From assembly GCA_947359465.1 (NCBI GenBank), contig OX375873.1, forward strand, positions 133,936,899-134,000,898: a stretch of 64,000 bases of DNA, given 5' to 3'. The number at the start of each line of letters is the position of its first letter. Positions within the stretch are counted from its first letter, which is position 1. Below are positions 34,945 to 45,575 of the stretch, in pieces. The position numbers were made by a program, and so were the translations under genes. The notes under the pieces are model-generated. The model made no database searches. It was not told the origin of the DNA and saw nothing but the letters and a program-made list of their open reading frames with translations. Source of the stretch: Metellina segmentata. Lineage: Eukaryota; Arthropoda; Arachnida; Araneae; Tetragnathidae.

Positions 34945-35305
34945 CTCCAAAACCATTTGTCTCTGAATCACACTTATAATGTGAAGAAAAGTGTACAAAT
35001 TATGTATGAGTGAAAAATAACTTCATGGACAGATGTTAAGATAAAACACCAAGTGATTTGGAAATAAGGGTCTTTCAGGGAGCTCGAATCCTGTAGTCAA
35101 ATATTAAAATATATTAAAATTCAGCAATTCTGTATACATTGAATCTGGTATACTCTCATGAATATGTAATGTAGCCTGTTTTGTATCATATTGTAATTCG
35201 AAAATTATTATTTAAATGATCAATTATTTCAAGATTACAAATTCTATAGCAACATTTTATTGTACTGTGCATATTACATATTAGTTTACCCTTTACTTTC
35301 GTGAG
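34945..35305. other. Intronic DNA, nothing recognised
   Basis: AT-rich; no gene or repeat. Confidence 0.4.
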
Positions 35306-35307
35306 GC

Positions 35308-35665
35308 CGTGGTAGTCCGGTTGGAAAAATAACGGATTAGCAACCGGAGGGTTTCGAGTTCGAACCTGACCGTTAACTCAGCTTAAAAGCTCAACTTTAA
35401 TAATTATAAGAATAGAAGACCGTCGTGTACAAAGGGGGTTCGTGCACGTTAAATCCGCCGTGACCTTATATGTCCTCATTTTGGGGTGGGGTATAATTGG
35501 GGAGAGTGGGGTGCCAGCTCAGGCGTGACCTCGTCATCTGACCGTGATTCAAAATTGCGTGGTGTTCTCCTCGGATCTTTCCCACCGGGTTTGATCCCAG
35601 TCCGTCACCAATAGCCTGTTGTGTGTGATGCTACAATGCGACGTTAATTAAATATCTACCTACCT
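35308..35665 (+). repeat. SINE-1 full copy
   Basis: A well-preserved head A (GCCGTGGTAGTCCGGTTGG, GAGTTCGAACC) and the whole body to GCGACGTTAATTAAATATCT. About 45 bp of unrelated text splits the head from the GACCGTCGTGTACAAAGGGG block. Confidence 0.85.
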
Positions 35666-35689
35666 GTTCTCTTTCGTGGGTCATCAGTG

Positions 35690-36022
35690 GTTCGATGGGT
35701 TTGGGCACTACCTTAGCAACTTGTGAGTTGTAGGCCGTGCAGATTCGATTCCTTCCAGGGTGTATTCCTCTCTCCAATGTCAGTAAAATACTTTCATTTT
35801 GTGTGTATGTCCATTACTTCACATTGTCTGTCTGGAGCATTGTTAAACACGGCCCTTGCGCCATAAAACCCAACAAGCCTGGTGTATTTCTCTCTTCCGT
35901 GTCAGTAAATCTTTCATTGTGTGTATGTCTATTGTGATGATATTGTCCTGATATTGTATGTCTTGTGACTGGCGCAACATGGCCAAACAGGGCCCTTGCG
36001 CCATAAAACCCCAATAAAGCAA
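35690..36022 (+). repeat. SINE-3 copy with duplicated 3' half
   Basis: Head C (TTGTGAGTTGTAGGCCGTGC, AGATTCGATTCC) is followed by two successive body-plus-end units, each finishing GGCCCTTGCGCCATAAAACC (about 35851-35870 and 35992-36011). Confidence 0.8.
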
Positions 36023-36054
36023 ACAAACCCTACCCGAGTCAATATTAGACTCAG

Positions 36055-36290
36055 CTCCCGCTCTAATCGTGCGTGAAGGCGCTGCTTGAGGCGACCGGAG
36101 CAACACGTCTTGTTCGGCGTATCTGTTTCGGAAACAGATACCGGGGTATCGTTATCAATGTCGTGTTAACGGCTCTGCTCCTTTAAAGAGGCCTCGAGTC
36201 GTGTCGCCCTCGCTTTGCAGCAGCTCGATCGGTTGTTCTTTTCGAGGTGGGGGAAAAGAACGCTCTCTCTCTGTACTCATCACTCTGATG
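36055..36290. other. GC-richer non-repeat island in intron 2
   Basis: This 235-bp segment is markedly richer in G+C and CpG than its surroundings. It is not a SINE and has no open frame of note. It holds a 10-bp inverted repeat around a single base (TATCTGTTTC/GAAACAGATA, 36120-36140). It could be a regulatory element or an unknown repeat. Confidence 0.35.
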
Positions 36291-36326
36291 AAAACGAACC
36301 TTAAACACTAATTCCATCATACTTAT

Positions 36327-36868
36327 GCCGACCAACCAGTCTGGTGGTTAAGGTGTTAATTTCTAGATAGGAAGGTTCCTGGCTCGAATCCTGCTCAGGG
36401 CATGGATGTTTGTAAGCGTATGGTGTAGAGGCAGCAGGTGCACCTTAAATCAGTCGCGGTCGAAACTCCTCACGTTGTTTGGTGTGGAAGTTTGGAGAGT
36501 GGGGTGCCAGATTCAGGTGTTGCCTCGTCATCCGACCGTGGTCTGTGGTGGCCGAAACTCATCACGTTGTTTGGTGTGGAAGTTTGGAGAGTGGGGTGCC
36601 AGATTCAGGTGTTGCCTCGTCATCCGACCTTGGTCTGTGGTGGCCGAAACTCCTCACGTTGCTTGGTGTTTGAGTTTGGAGAGTGGGGCGCCAGATTCAG
36701 GTGTTGCCTCGTTATCCGACCGTGGTCTGTGATGGCCGAAACTCCTCACGTTGCTTGGTGTGTGAGTTTGGAGAGTGGGGTGCCATATCAGGTGTTGCCT
36801 CGTCATCTGACCATGGTTTAACGTGGTGTTTTCCTCGGATCTTTCCCTTAAGGGATTGCTCCCGATAT
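36327..36868 (+). repeat. SINE-2 copy with 92-bp internal tandem array
   Basis: Head B (GCCGACCAACCAGTCTGG, TGGTTAAGGTGTTAATTTC, GGCTCGAATCCTG) leads to a body in which a 92-bp segment recurs four times (starts 36481, 36573, 36665, 36757). The segment carries GTGGAAGTTTGGAGAGTGGG, CAGGTGTTGCCTCGTCATC and GGCCGAAACTC. Because 92 is not a multiple of 3, the same peptide pattern appears in all three frames; this is not a protein-coding repeat. Confidence 0.9.
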
Positions 36869-37234
36869 ATAAACATAGATGTCAATGCTTTCTAAAATTT
36901 TTATCTCAGTTCTAATGGTCGTTGAAGTTAAATCCGAAGTGATTTAAAGAGCTAAGAAGATATAGTACATTATGTAAAACTTGGAAAAATGTGAAATTTA
37001 TGTGAAAATGGTGTTTTAAGGGGATACAGTACCTAAAAATCACTCAAAGTATCGAAATTTTTTTTATTGCTTTAAATTAGAGCTACAATTTTTCTAAATA
37101 AGTGTGCAAAATTTTAAACTCGTAACTGCATTACTTAAAAAGTTATAGACACTTTTCTGATCCAAGACACAATAAAAATTACGCGCTTCGAAGTAGGTGT
37201 GCGACCTTCCGAGACGAAATTTTTAGGTTTTAAT

Positions 37235-37430
37235 TCAAAGTGTGTTGGCAAGAATATAACGAAGATTCCTGGTGCTTTTACCAAGCTGCATTGGCTCTTG
37301 GTATAACTCTTAGTTCGCATATGAAGCATATTAAACAAATCTATATCAACGAATCGCATTTTGCAAAAATACTGTCAATTTACCAAAGGCTTGCTTCAAC
37401 TGAACTGTTACAACGTTCTGTAAGGTGTAC
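37235..37430 (+). pseudogene. Mutator-like transposase fragment, part before the insertion
   Basis: The frame contains WQEYNEDSWCFYQAALALG, SSHMKHIKQIYIN and KILSIYQRLASTELLQRSV. It resembles the C-terminal region of the Mutator-like transposase-domain proteins common in arthropod genomes; this is from memory of the family, not a search. The N-terminal part and catalytic core are absent. Confidence 0.5.
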
Positions 37431-40335
37431 CACTAGGGTGGTCACAAGGTATATGGGGGAAAAAAAATTTCCGCCCAATCTTCCATGGCACCCCCCTAAA
37501 ATGTGCCAATAGGCTAGAAACTGTGATTGGCAAAGTTTCAGCTCATCCTGATAATATTAACCCGTGCCTCATTGAGGTTAAAGTTAAGAAAACCAGCGAT
37601 TTTTAGCAAAAAATAGTAGTTTTTACGCTTTAAAATCGAAACTATTCGTCCTAGAAACCTGGTTCTTGTCTAATTTCATAGGAAATTTTACTGACTTGAA
37701 GTTTGATATCATCCACTTTTTTTGCTAAAACTGATAGAATGGTATTTAGCATTTTTCAGGTAAGGTCATAGTGGATATCCTCAAAAGTGAATTTTTATGC
37801 AAAGCCCCTAAAAACATTACAATATTCAATTACATCTGCTTTCCAGATTTTGCTTTTGTATTTTTCATTTTGTACATTAAAAAGGCTTTTGTTAGAGGTA
37901 TTTTTAAAAATAAATCCAACAACATTCAAATTCAAAATGAAGGAATTATGGGTAAAGAAGAGGAAGCAAGGAGTAAAAATTACATCAAATAGTGTTCAAA
38001 TGTATTTTATTAATTATATAATTTAATTATACATCATTATATTATTATTATTTAACTATACAAATTAAGCGGTAATTACAAATTAAGGTGGTACTGTCTT
38101 AGATATTGTAGCTTTTGAAGAGTTCGAAAAAATTTGTCTACGTTCAGATACTACTTGTAAATGGAACTGCTCTTGTTCTTCGTCTTTCGTCAAAGAGGAA
38201 TTAAAGTCTTACATTAATTTTACTCCTATCTCAAAAGCATCATTAACAACCCTTAAACCGTTTACTATTTTTTTAGCTTTTAAATAATGTTGATTTTTAC
38301 ACCATACATCGGGATCGGAATTTAAAAAATCTGTATCGATTTCAAATCTCTTAAAATAATTTAGAATTCAAGCAGAAACAAAATAATTAACTTCTTTGTC
38401 CAATAATTGAACAACTTTTGGGAGATTGAGTTTTGGTTTTACATCCCTATCATCACAATCATCTTCATCATTTTCTACTTCGGACCTTAATTTTTCAACC
38501 TTGCTTGTTTTGACATTTTTTTCCAAAGTATCATCGAAAAATAAAAATGCAACTTGCTCCGAGTTCAGATACTACAGATGGTTTATTATTTTAGACAGGG
38601 CCTTGTCTACAACCTCTTTATCAATTTTCCTGTATCTAACTAAAGATTTTAGTAATTGTAGGTCTAGGTTGGGGGCCAAAGTGGGTTTGTGGGCATTGAA
38701 CCATGCTTTTACATAAATATTGACTGTAAATAAACAAATGTATGCATTACCTTTTCTCTCTAAATCAGTTAACGAAAATTGATCCCTGAAAACATGTATT
38801 TTAAGAGAATAAATGGCAATTGCCATCCATCTAGCGTGATGAATAGCACCAGGTACTCTAAAAGTAATGTGTTTTTGAGGAAGACGCCCTAATTGAATTA
38901 AGCAAAGTTGGATGAATTCTTTATAATCATCAATAGGCTGTCGGTTTTTTAATTGTTCAAAAATAAAACTTGAAATTTGGTCTGGATAGCTTATTTTATT
39001 TCTAATATTTTCATCTTCTATACCTGTTTGTATTTCTTCTTGTCTAGCTTAGACCACCGAGTCTGGAATTTTCGAAAAATATTTGGCTGAGGACCAGTGG
39101 CTGCCCATTTTGCAATTAAAATCGGCTTTGTAAGCAACTTTTAAAACATGGTGGCGACATGCTAAATTCAGAAAGTTTTTCTCTAATAACTGCCCTAGCA
39201 AAACGCAGGTTCCCCTAAGGCGACCAGTATTTACTGCCGATGTATCAAAACACAATGTCTGGATTTTCCCAACTGCCCCACCCCCCACACACACACTGCT
39301 CAACTGCTGATGATACAGCTTTTGCTTGAATTATCCTCGTACTATTTTCAAGGATTTGTACACCTATCAACTGTTCTTCATCGCCACATGTAATCAAAAT
39401 CGCTATCCGCTTCACATTTTCTTCACTCAACAAATCTCGAAGCAATTTCCCATCCCACTGCACAACAGCTCCCTCTAAATCGGAATTTCTAAATCTATTT
39501 TTGATGAGATCAGTAGCGGAGTTGTATGACACTTCTACCTAGAATTAAATTCTGTGGGTCATGACCTAATGCCTGAAAAATGCTAAATAACACTCACAAG
39601 TTGTATCTGAAGTACTTTAACAAGTTGTATCTGAATGTAGGCACATTTTTCAAGACTCTTTAAAAGCTACAATATCTAAGGCATTACCACCTTAATTTGT
39701 AATTACCATCTAATTTGTATTTTTGAATAATAATATTGTAATGATGTATAATTCAACAATATAATTAGTAAATACATTTGAACACTATATGTTGTCATTT
39801 TTACTCCTTGCTTCCTCTTCTTTACCCCTAATTCCTTCATTTTGAATTTGAATGTGTTGTCGGATTTATTTTTGAAAATACCTCTAATAAAAGCCTTTTT
39901 AATGTACAAAATGAAAAATACAAAAGCAAAATCTGGAAAGCAGATGTAATTAAATATCGTAATGTTTTTAGGGGCTTTGCATAAAAATTCACTTTTGAGG
40001 ATATCCACTACGATCTTACCTGAAAGATGCTAAATACCATTCTATCAGTTTTAGCAAAAAAAGTGGATGATATCAAACTTCAAGTCAGTAAAATTTCCTA
40101 TGAAATTAGACAAGAACCAGGTCTCTAGGACGAATAGTTTCGATTTTAAAGCGTAAAAACTACGATTTTTTGCTAAAAATCGTTGTTTTTCTTAACTTTA
40201 ACCTCAATGAGGCACGGGTTAATATTATCAGAATGAGCTAAAACTTTGCCAATCACATTTTCTAGCCCATTGGAAACTTTTAGGGGGGTGCCCCGGTAGA
40301 AATTCGAAAATTGATTTTTTGTGACCACCCTAGTG
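37431..40335 (-). mobile_element. CACTA-like element with ~740-bp inverted arms
   Basis: The ends are CACTAGGGTGGTCAC and its complement, flanked by TAC on both sides (37428-37430, 40336-40338). A CACTA start with a 3-bp duplication is the pattern of CACTA/EnSpm elements. The shared motif could also be read as TGTACCA duplicated around CTAGGG ends. Inverted arms run about 37431-38170 and 39600-40335 with few differences. The middle carries a broken minus-strand transposase-like gene whose last codons lie in the left arm. Superfamily placement is tentative. Confidence 0.65.
38083..39532 (-). pseudogene. Broken transposase-like gene inside the CACTA-like element
   Basis: Read downward from 39532: SYNSATDLIKNRFRNSDLEG, VQWDGKLL, then LCFDTSAVNTGRLRGTCVLL, LACRHHVLKV, then PGAIHHARWMAIAIYSLKI, LTDLERKGNAYICLFTVNIY, LAPNLDLQLLKSLVRYRKI. 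It ends at TAA 38083-38085. CFDT...NTG followed by CRHH recalls the second catalytic Asp and the C/D(2)H signature of RNase H-like transposases; many insect genomes encode similar uncharacterised proteins. Lesions: a frameshift in the G-run near 39285, and in-frame stops near 39050, 38573, 38367 and 38213. The N-terminus is missing. Confidence 0.6.
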
Positions 40336-40338
40336 TAC

Positions 40339-40605
40339 CACACAAAACTCTAATGTAAGCATGCACAGTGCTATTTGGAGTAATTGCTCAAAGCAAAGTT
40401 GTGCATCACTGCAACGTGTTACGATTGCTGTTTGTGATGCCATCACAGAATTCAATGTGGATACTCTAAAAGATATAGAAGGTTTTCAAAAAGAAAACAA
40501 TCTTTCATTTAGTGTGCATTCTAAACATCTTGCTATCTATAAGGACTATTGTAGAATATAGTTATAAGAAATAGAAAGAAGACCAGCAGTTTATTTAGCA
40601 GCTCA
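40339..40605 (+). pseudogene. Mutator-like transposase fragment, part after the insertion
   Basis: It resumes the frame with QNSNVSMHSAIWSNCSKQSC, ASLQRVTIAVCDAITEFNVD. The N-x-SMHS-x-IW motif and the following A-V-x-x-A-x-x-x-FN are typical of the C-terminal end of Mutator-like proteins. A stop at about 40559 breaks it; related text continues to EIERRPAVYLAAQKKIKTAR. Confidence 0.55.
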
Positions 40606-40659
40606 GAAAAAAATTAAAACTGCACGGCTGCGAAGACAAAACATTCGACTAAAAAAAGA

Positions 40660-41480
40660 ATGAATTTTGAATTAATCTGGCTACTTTTAAATGTACACAC
40701 TGTTAAATGCATTTTCAATTATATTTTTAATTTGTGTAAAGTTATTATGAACTGGATACTAAAAAAATTAACATTCAAAACTGGAAAATTATGTATTGAT
40801 GAATTTTTGAGTTCGCGTCGAAAACGAAATGTTTTTAAACTTCAACAAAATAACTTATCCTTACGGGTTATATTTTAGTTAAAAAGATTTAAATTTAAGT
40901 GAAAAATACTTTGAATTGCTTTAATTGGTATGGAAATCAACATATTAAGTCCAAATAGCTCTGAGTTTTGAAAAGTAATTTTTTATACGGGATTTAAAAG
41001 TTTAAAAGCATTTTTCTCAGCTTTGGTTTTTTTTTGGTACTATAAAAGGTATTCAAAATACTAAGGCTTTTTATGTATCACAGAAAAGGTTTCCAAACTT
41101 TTTACACTTATTTTTATATATCTTTAGAATAAAACTGTGTATGGATTTACATCTAAGTGCTATATATATATTTTTTTAAATAGTTAAATCTAAACATTTT
41201 CATTTTTCGGTGGTTTTTGTATCATTTTAGCTTTAAAAAATTGTATAAAATTAACTATGTTTTTGATTTAAAAATCCATACACAGTTTTATTAAGTATAT
41301 TTAAAATAAAGTTGAGAAAAAATTTGAAGCAAAAAAATGAAAATTGAAAGAGTAGTAGCATTTTTAAAAAATTCCAAAAAATTTGTAAAAATTGATTTAA
41401 AAAAAAAATTGCTCATTTGAAAATATTTTTCTTCTAAAATCAACTTATTGCTTACAAAACAATAAAAAAACAACAATATT
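40660..41480. other. AT-rich 3' part of the Mutator-like element
   Basis: Composition is extremely AT-rich. Frames seen here (up to 72 codons) look like low-complexity noise. Confidence 0.4.
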
Positions 41481-41539
41481 TTAATTCTAATATAAAAATT
41501 GAAGAAAATTTTAAAAATGGTAATGCGTCCCCTTAAAGG

Positions 41540-42185
41540 TATACAGGATACCTTAAAGAAACTGCCTAGTTTGAGAATGATGATTTCATCTTTGGAAATT
41601 CATATTAACCATGCCAGTTGGAGCCAGACTCGAGTAGGCTGTCTTCACTCTGAAATTCGAGTCAATCGTCAATCTCCAAAAGTGTCGAAGTGTCGTTTGA
41701 TGGTAGCTGTACCTCAGAATTACTCTTTTGCAAAATTGCGACTTGCATCACCATTTCCAAAATGAGAACTTCACTATATACGAATTACCCAATACTGTGG
41801 CGGAAACTACAATTTAGAAATAATATTTCAGCAACCTCACTGTATTGTGTTTCAAAGCAAAAAATTGGAAGCATTTAGTGCCTGATAAACTCTTCCGGAT
41901 TTCTCGGATGTCTTCCGGAAAACCGGTCCCGGTCTTCTGAACGGAATAATTGTCTTCCAAATTTTCCTTTTCAACCTGAGGAATATTCAATTGAAGGGGG
42001 GAGGGGGGCAAATTCGGCATTTGATGGCACGCCATGGTAATCGACAATGGATTGTATATCATAAAATATAAAGGAATCCGATTGTCGATTAAAAAAAATT
42101 GCTTTGGGCTAGTCGACTTGGAAATAGGGATTTCACGCATATTGTGAAAGAGTTTCAATTATGATAAAGGTATCTCTAATATAGT
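41540..42185. other. Intronic DNA, nothing recognised
   Basis: Minus-strand frame 41814-42158 (114 codons) has no recognisable domain. Confidence 0.4.
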
Positions 42186-42186
42186 T

Positions 42187-42612
42187 AGGTCACGGTAGCC
42201 CAGTTGGAAGAGTAACAGATTAGCAACTGTGGGATTGCGATTTTGAAACCAGCTCCAAACAAATACCGTCATGTACGCTGTGGCTAGTGCACATTAAATC
42301 TGTCGTGGCCTTAATATCCTCAAAATATCTTTAATATCCTTAATATTATACTTATCTATATCACCTTATCTATATCACCTATATTCTATATCACATCCTT
42401 ATATCCTTAATATATTAAGCCTTAAATATCCTCACGTTGGCGTGGTGTGGAAGTTTCGAGACGTTATGCTGGCTGAAGTGTTGACCTCGTCATCTGATCG
42501 TTGTTTAAAGTGATGAGGTGTTGTCTTCGGATCTTTCCTTTTGGGATGGACATCTGACTATCGGCCTTTTGCCTTTGTGTTGCTCCAGTGCGATGTTAAT
42601 TAACTACCTACT
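42187..42612 (+). repeat. SINE-1 copy with internal microsatellite
   Basis: Head A (CACGGTAGCCCAGTTGGAAG) and body are interrupted at about 42312-42430 by runs of ATATCCTTA / TATATCACCT repeats, after which CCTCACGTTGGCGTGGTG resumes. Confidence 0.8.
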
Positions 42613-42614
42613 TC

Positions 42615-43398
42615 TATCATAATTATTTATTGTGTTCCGCCTTAAGCTACGGCATTGAATTTCATGCTACTAAAATCTTTCTGGTTTTTTCTTAAAGATA
42701 GGAAAATTGTATAAATATTTAAAAATGCTTACTGAACTGAAAGTTATTGTCCGTATTGATAATTACTTAAAAGCACAAGTGTAAACGTTTTGGTTTGAAA
42801 AATTTCAAGAATAGGTGAAGAGAAATGTTTCCCTCAACATGAGCTAAGGTATGTGTACCATCTGTTGCGACAAGGGAGTGGGTATTTTGGGAAATTCCAG
42901 TAACGCGGATTTTGCTTTAAAGAGACAGACCACATCCAAAAAGCCCTCGCGGCTTCTGTGACAGATAGAAGAGCTGTTCAAGAGGATCCTGTCGCGCATA
43001 AATTTCAATTTAGGCTAAAGTAGGCAGGAATTCTTTAGGTGCCTTGAAGATTTCTTTCTGAAGTCTGAGAGGTGTTAGGATAGAAAATACGTGCTTATAG
43101 ATTACGTATTTTCTGTTTCGATTGACAGAATATATCAGGCTATTTTTCTGAAACTTTTGGGCTTGAGATGTTTTTCAGACGATACAGGTTTGCGTTTTCG
43201 TCTCAAATAGTTTTGCCTGGCACTAAAATTTATCCTATTTGCTTTATTTGACCAACTAGTGGTCCAACATTTTATCCATTAAAGCAGTGGTCAAATAAGT
43301 AGTATAAGAAGTATTAATTCATTTTCTCTTTTTTATTTTAATCACATTATGGAATATTCATTTTTCTACAAAAATGAATGCCTATACATTTTGAGGGG
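42615..43398. other. Intronic DNA, nothing recognised
   Basis: No gene or shared repeat seen. Confidence 0.4.
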
Positions 43399-43401
43399 AC
43401 A

Positions 43402-43840
43402 TGGAAGCCAAGTTGAAAGGTTAGCGGATTAGCAACCGTTGCGAGTTAAAAACGCGATCCAACCAAAAACCGTCGGGGATGCTGGCGTACGTTAAATCTG
43501 TCGTGATCTCAGATGTCCTCACGTTGGCATTGATGTGAAAGTTTGGAGAGTGGAGTGCCAGATCAGGTGTGACCTAGTCATATGACCGTGGTTCAGGGTA
43601 ATTTTCAATTAACGTCGAACTAGAGCAACACAACGGGCTATTGACGACGGTCCGGGATCAATCCCCGAAGGAAAAGATCCGAAGACAATACCACGTAATT
43701 TTGAACCACGGTCAGATGACGAGACCGTGGTTCAAAATTACTTGGTGTTGTCCTCGGATTTTTCTCTTCAGGGTTTGATCCCAGACCGTCGCAAATAACC
43801 TGTTGTGTTGCTCCAGTGCGAGGTTATTCAACTACTGTCT
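43402..43840 (+). repeat. SINE-1 split by an inverted SINE fragment
   Basis: A + strand SINE-1 runs 43402-43592 and resumes at about 43724 (CCGTGGTTCAAAATTAC) to 43838. Between (about 43596-43724) lies the complement of a SINE 3' end starting GGTAATTTTCAATTAACG and ending CCACGGTCAGATGACGAG. The junction makes a hairpin-like inversion of the same 20-bp block. Confidence 0.8.
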
Positions 43841-44618
43841 CTCACAAAGTTTAGTATTCTGTAGATAGTCACCACAAATAAATTACAACTATTCAGAGTC
43901 ATCCGTCAAAAATAAATTTCAACCGTCTCGCTAAAATCAACTAAACACGCAAAAGACTTTGTCCTACGTGTAGTCTAAGCCCTTATCCATCAGCGGTGTG
44001 TTTCGCATCCATCTATCACGAAAAAAGCTGGGTCTCTCGCAACATTTTTTTGACTCACACCACACTCCAAAGACTGATGGTTCGTGAGTTAGGTTTTATG
44101 GAACAAGGACTTAATTCACATTACTTGAAACACATCAAACACGTTCCTATCTGCATCCTGTAGGTGACCAAAGCGCGACGTTTGAGTTCAAGAACACCAA
44201 TTAACGCACTAAAAGGGAAAAGGGAACTCCATTTCTTGTTAAGTCGTAAGGCGTTAAGCCGTTATCTCTGAATAACCCCATGCGTTTGTGTGTTCCTTTT
44301 TTCGCCGGAAGGGGTCTATTTTTAGATCCACGGAGAAGAGAGTTCTGGAGTTCATTTGAATAAACCTTCTTTCCTTTCTGCGTTGTTCCCTTGTGTGACT
44401 GGGGCGACACAGCGGCCACGACACAATAAATTGGAGGAGGACATTACGAACGATATTGCATGAAGAAGATCGTATAAATTTTAATCAACCATCGTTTTAT
44501 AGGCAGTAATAAACTTCTTTGCTTGAGAACGCATCCGGTTGTACTTACTACCGTCGAACAATGACTCACCCTCGACAAAGGGAAGATTTCGAGGACGAAT
44601 CACGGAGAGGACATTGTG
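43841..44618. other. Intronic DNA, nothing recognised
   Basis: A decayed SINE-3-like end (TTAGGTTTTATGGAACAAGG, complement) is possible at about 44090. No gene seen. Confidence 0.35.
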
Positions 44619-44622
44619 TTAA

Positions 44623-44875
44623 TCCAAGTGGTTTCGATGAGATATCTCGTCCATCAAGATCTGAACAATTTTGTTACGATGAGATATCAAATCATCAAGA
44701 TATTGCCAATTTTTTTAATGATGACTAGATCAAGATCTGGGCAATTTTATTCTAAGAACGGGATATATCGTCCAAGATTTGTTATGATTTTTCTAATGAC
44801 GAGATATCTCGTCTATCAAGAGCTGGTCAGTTTTGTTAATGACGAGACACGTCATCTAGACGACCACCAGGAGTG
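44623..44875. mobile_element. piggyBac-like MITE
   Basis: TTAA at 44619-44622 and 44876-44879. Left end TCCAAGTGGTTTCGATGAGA, right end AGACGACCACCAGGAGTG. Five 43-bp-type units contain GAGATATCTCGTCCATCAAG, GAGATATCAAATCATCAAGA and similar. Confidence 0.7.
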
Positions 44876-44879
44876 TTAA

Positions 44880-45575
44880 AATACAACAAACCTTTCTATT
44901 GTAGAGCATATAAAGGTGTGTAATGTAAATAACTGCTTTAACTTTATCATTCAGCTTTAAATAGTGTATTTCTCAAGATTGTAACGAACTCAACTCCATC
45001 ATTGAATACCGACCCTATAAATGGTTTGTGGCAAAAATATCTCGCAACGGGTATAAGTTGACTAAAGAGGTATATATAGACGAAAAATACTTTATTTTAT
45101 TGAAAGAAAAAAACTTCTTTTTCCATCCTGCCTACAAATCGCTTCATAATAAACGAATATGCATTTGTTTAGAAAGCTAACACTTGTCTTAATCCAAGGG
45201 GGGATACTTTACCAAAAAACTCGCAAACTTTACTATTACTTGATGCTTTCTGTCTTGCATTCAATATCGTTCCCTCTCTCTTCTAGCAGCAATTTGGATC
45301 GCCTTTCAAGTTATTCAAGCATTTGAAATGCTTCAATACCAGAAGAGTCGTTCAAGTCGGCCATTTTGTTTGTTGCCACGGTCTGTTTCAGTTGCTTGAT
45401 AGTATTGCGTATGCGTTAACCCTTACTCGAGAGTTAATCCACCGATTTCGGAGGATTAAAATGTAACACCGAAACGGCGGTTTAAACCACGGATCAGGCA
45501 TTGTGAATACGGTTTTTTAGACAACCCTGGGATTATCGTTGATCCGCGAGTTAACTCGGACTCGTGAATACGGCT
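44880..45575. other. Intronic DNA with possible short repeat
   Basis: GTGAATACGG occurs twice (about 45502 and 45566) near GTTAACTCGGACT/GAGTTAATCC-type mirrored text at 45420-45570, which may be a small inverted-repeat element of unknown type. No gene. Confidence 0.3.

Larger units (their letters stand above)
37015..41537 (+). mobile_element. Mutator-like element split by a nested transposon
   Basis: The ends are TTTAAGGGGATACAGTACC (37015 onward) and the complement ending in GTCCCCTTAAA (to 41537), sharing TTTAAGGGGA..C..TACC. Between them are two + strand fragments of a Mutator-like transposase gene (37235-37430 and 40339-40605) separated by the 37431-40335 insertion. The host-element reading frame is continuous once the insertion is removed. 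A target duplication could not be read. An inverted pair AATAAAACTGTGTATGGATT (41127 and its complement at about 41271) lies in the 3' part. The catalytic core is missing. Confidence 0.6.

Noticed and set aside
36406..36895. Repetitive protein-like frames with a recurring FGEWGARFRCC pattern
   Set aside because: They are the 92-bp SINE tandem read in three frames; 92 is not divisible by 3 and the text matches SINE bodies elsewhere.
37771..40008. Matching 70-100-codon frames in both arms starting MDILKSEFLCKAP
   Set aside because: They are the same inverted-arm sequence read in mirror orientation; low-complexity and outside the transposase-like frame.
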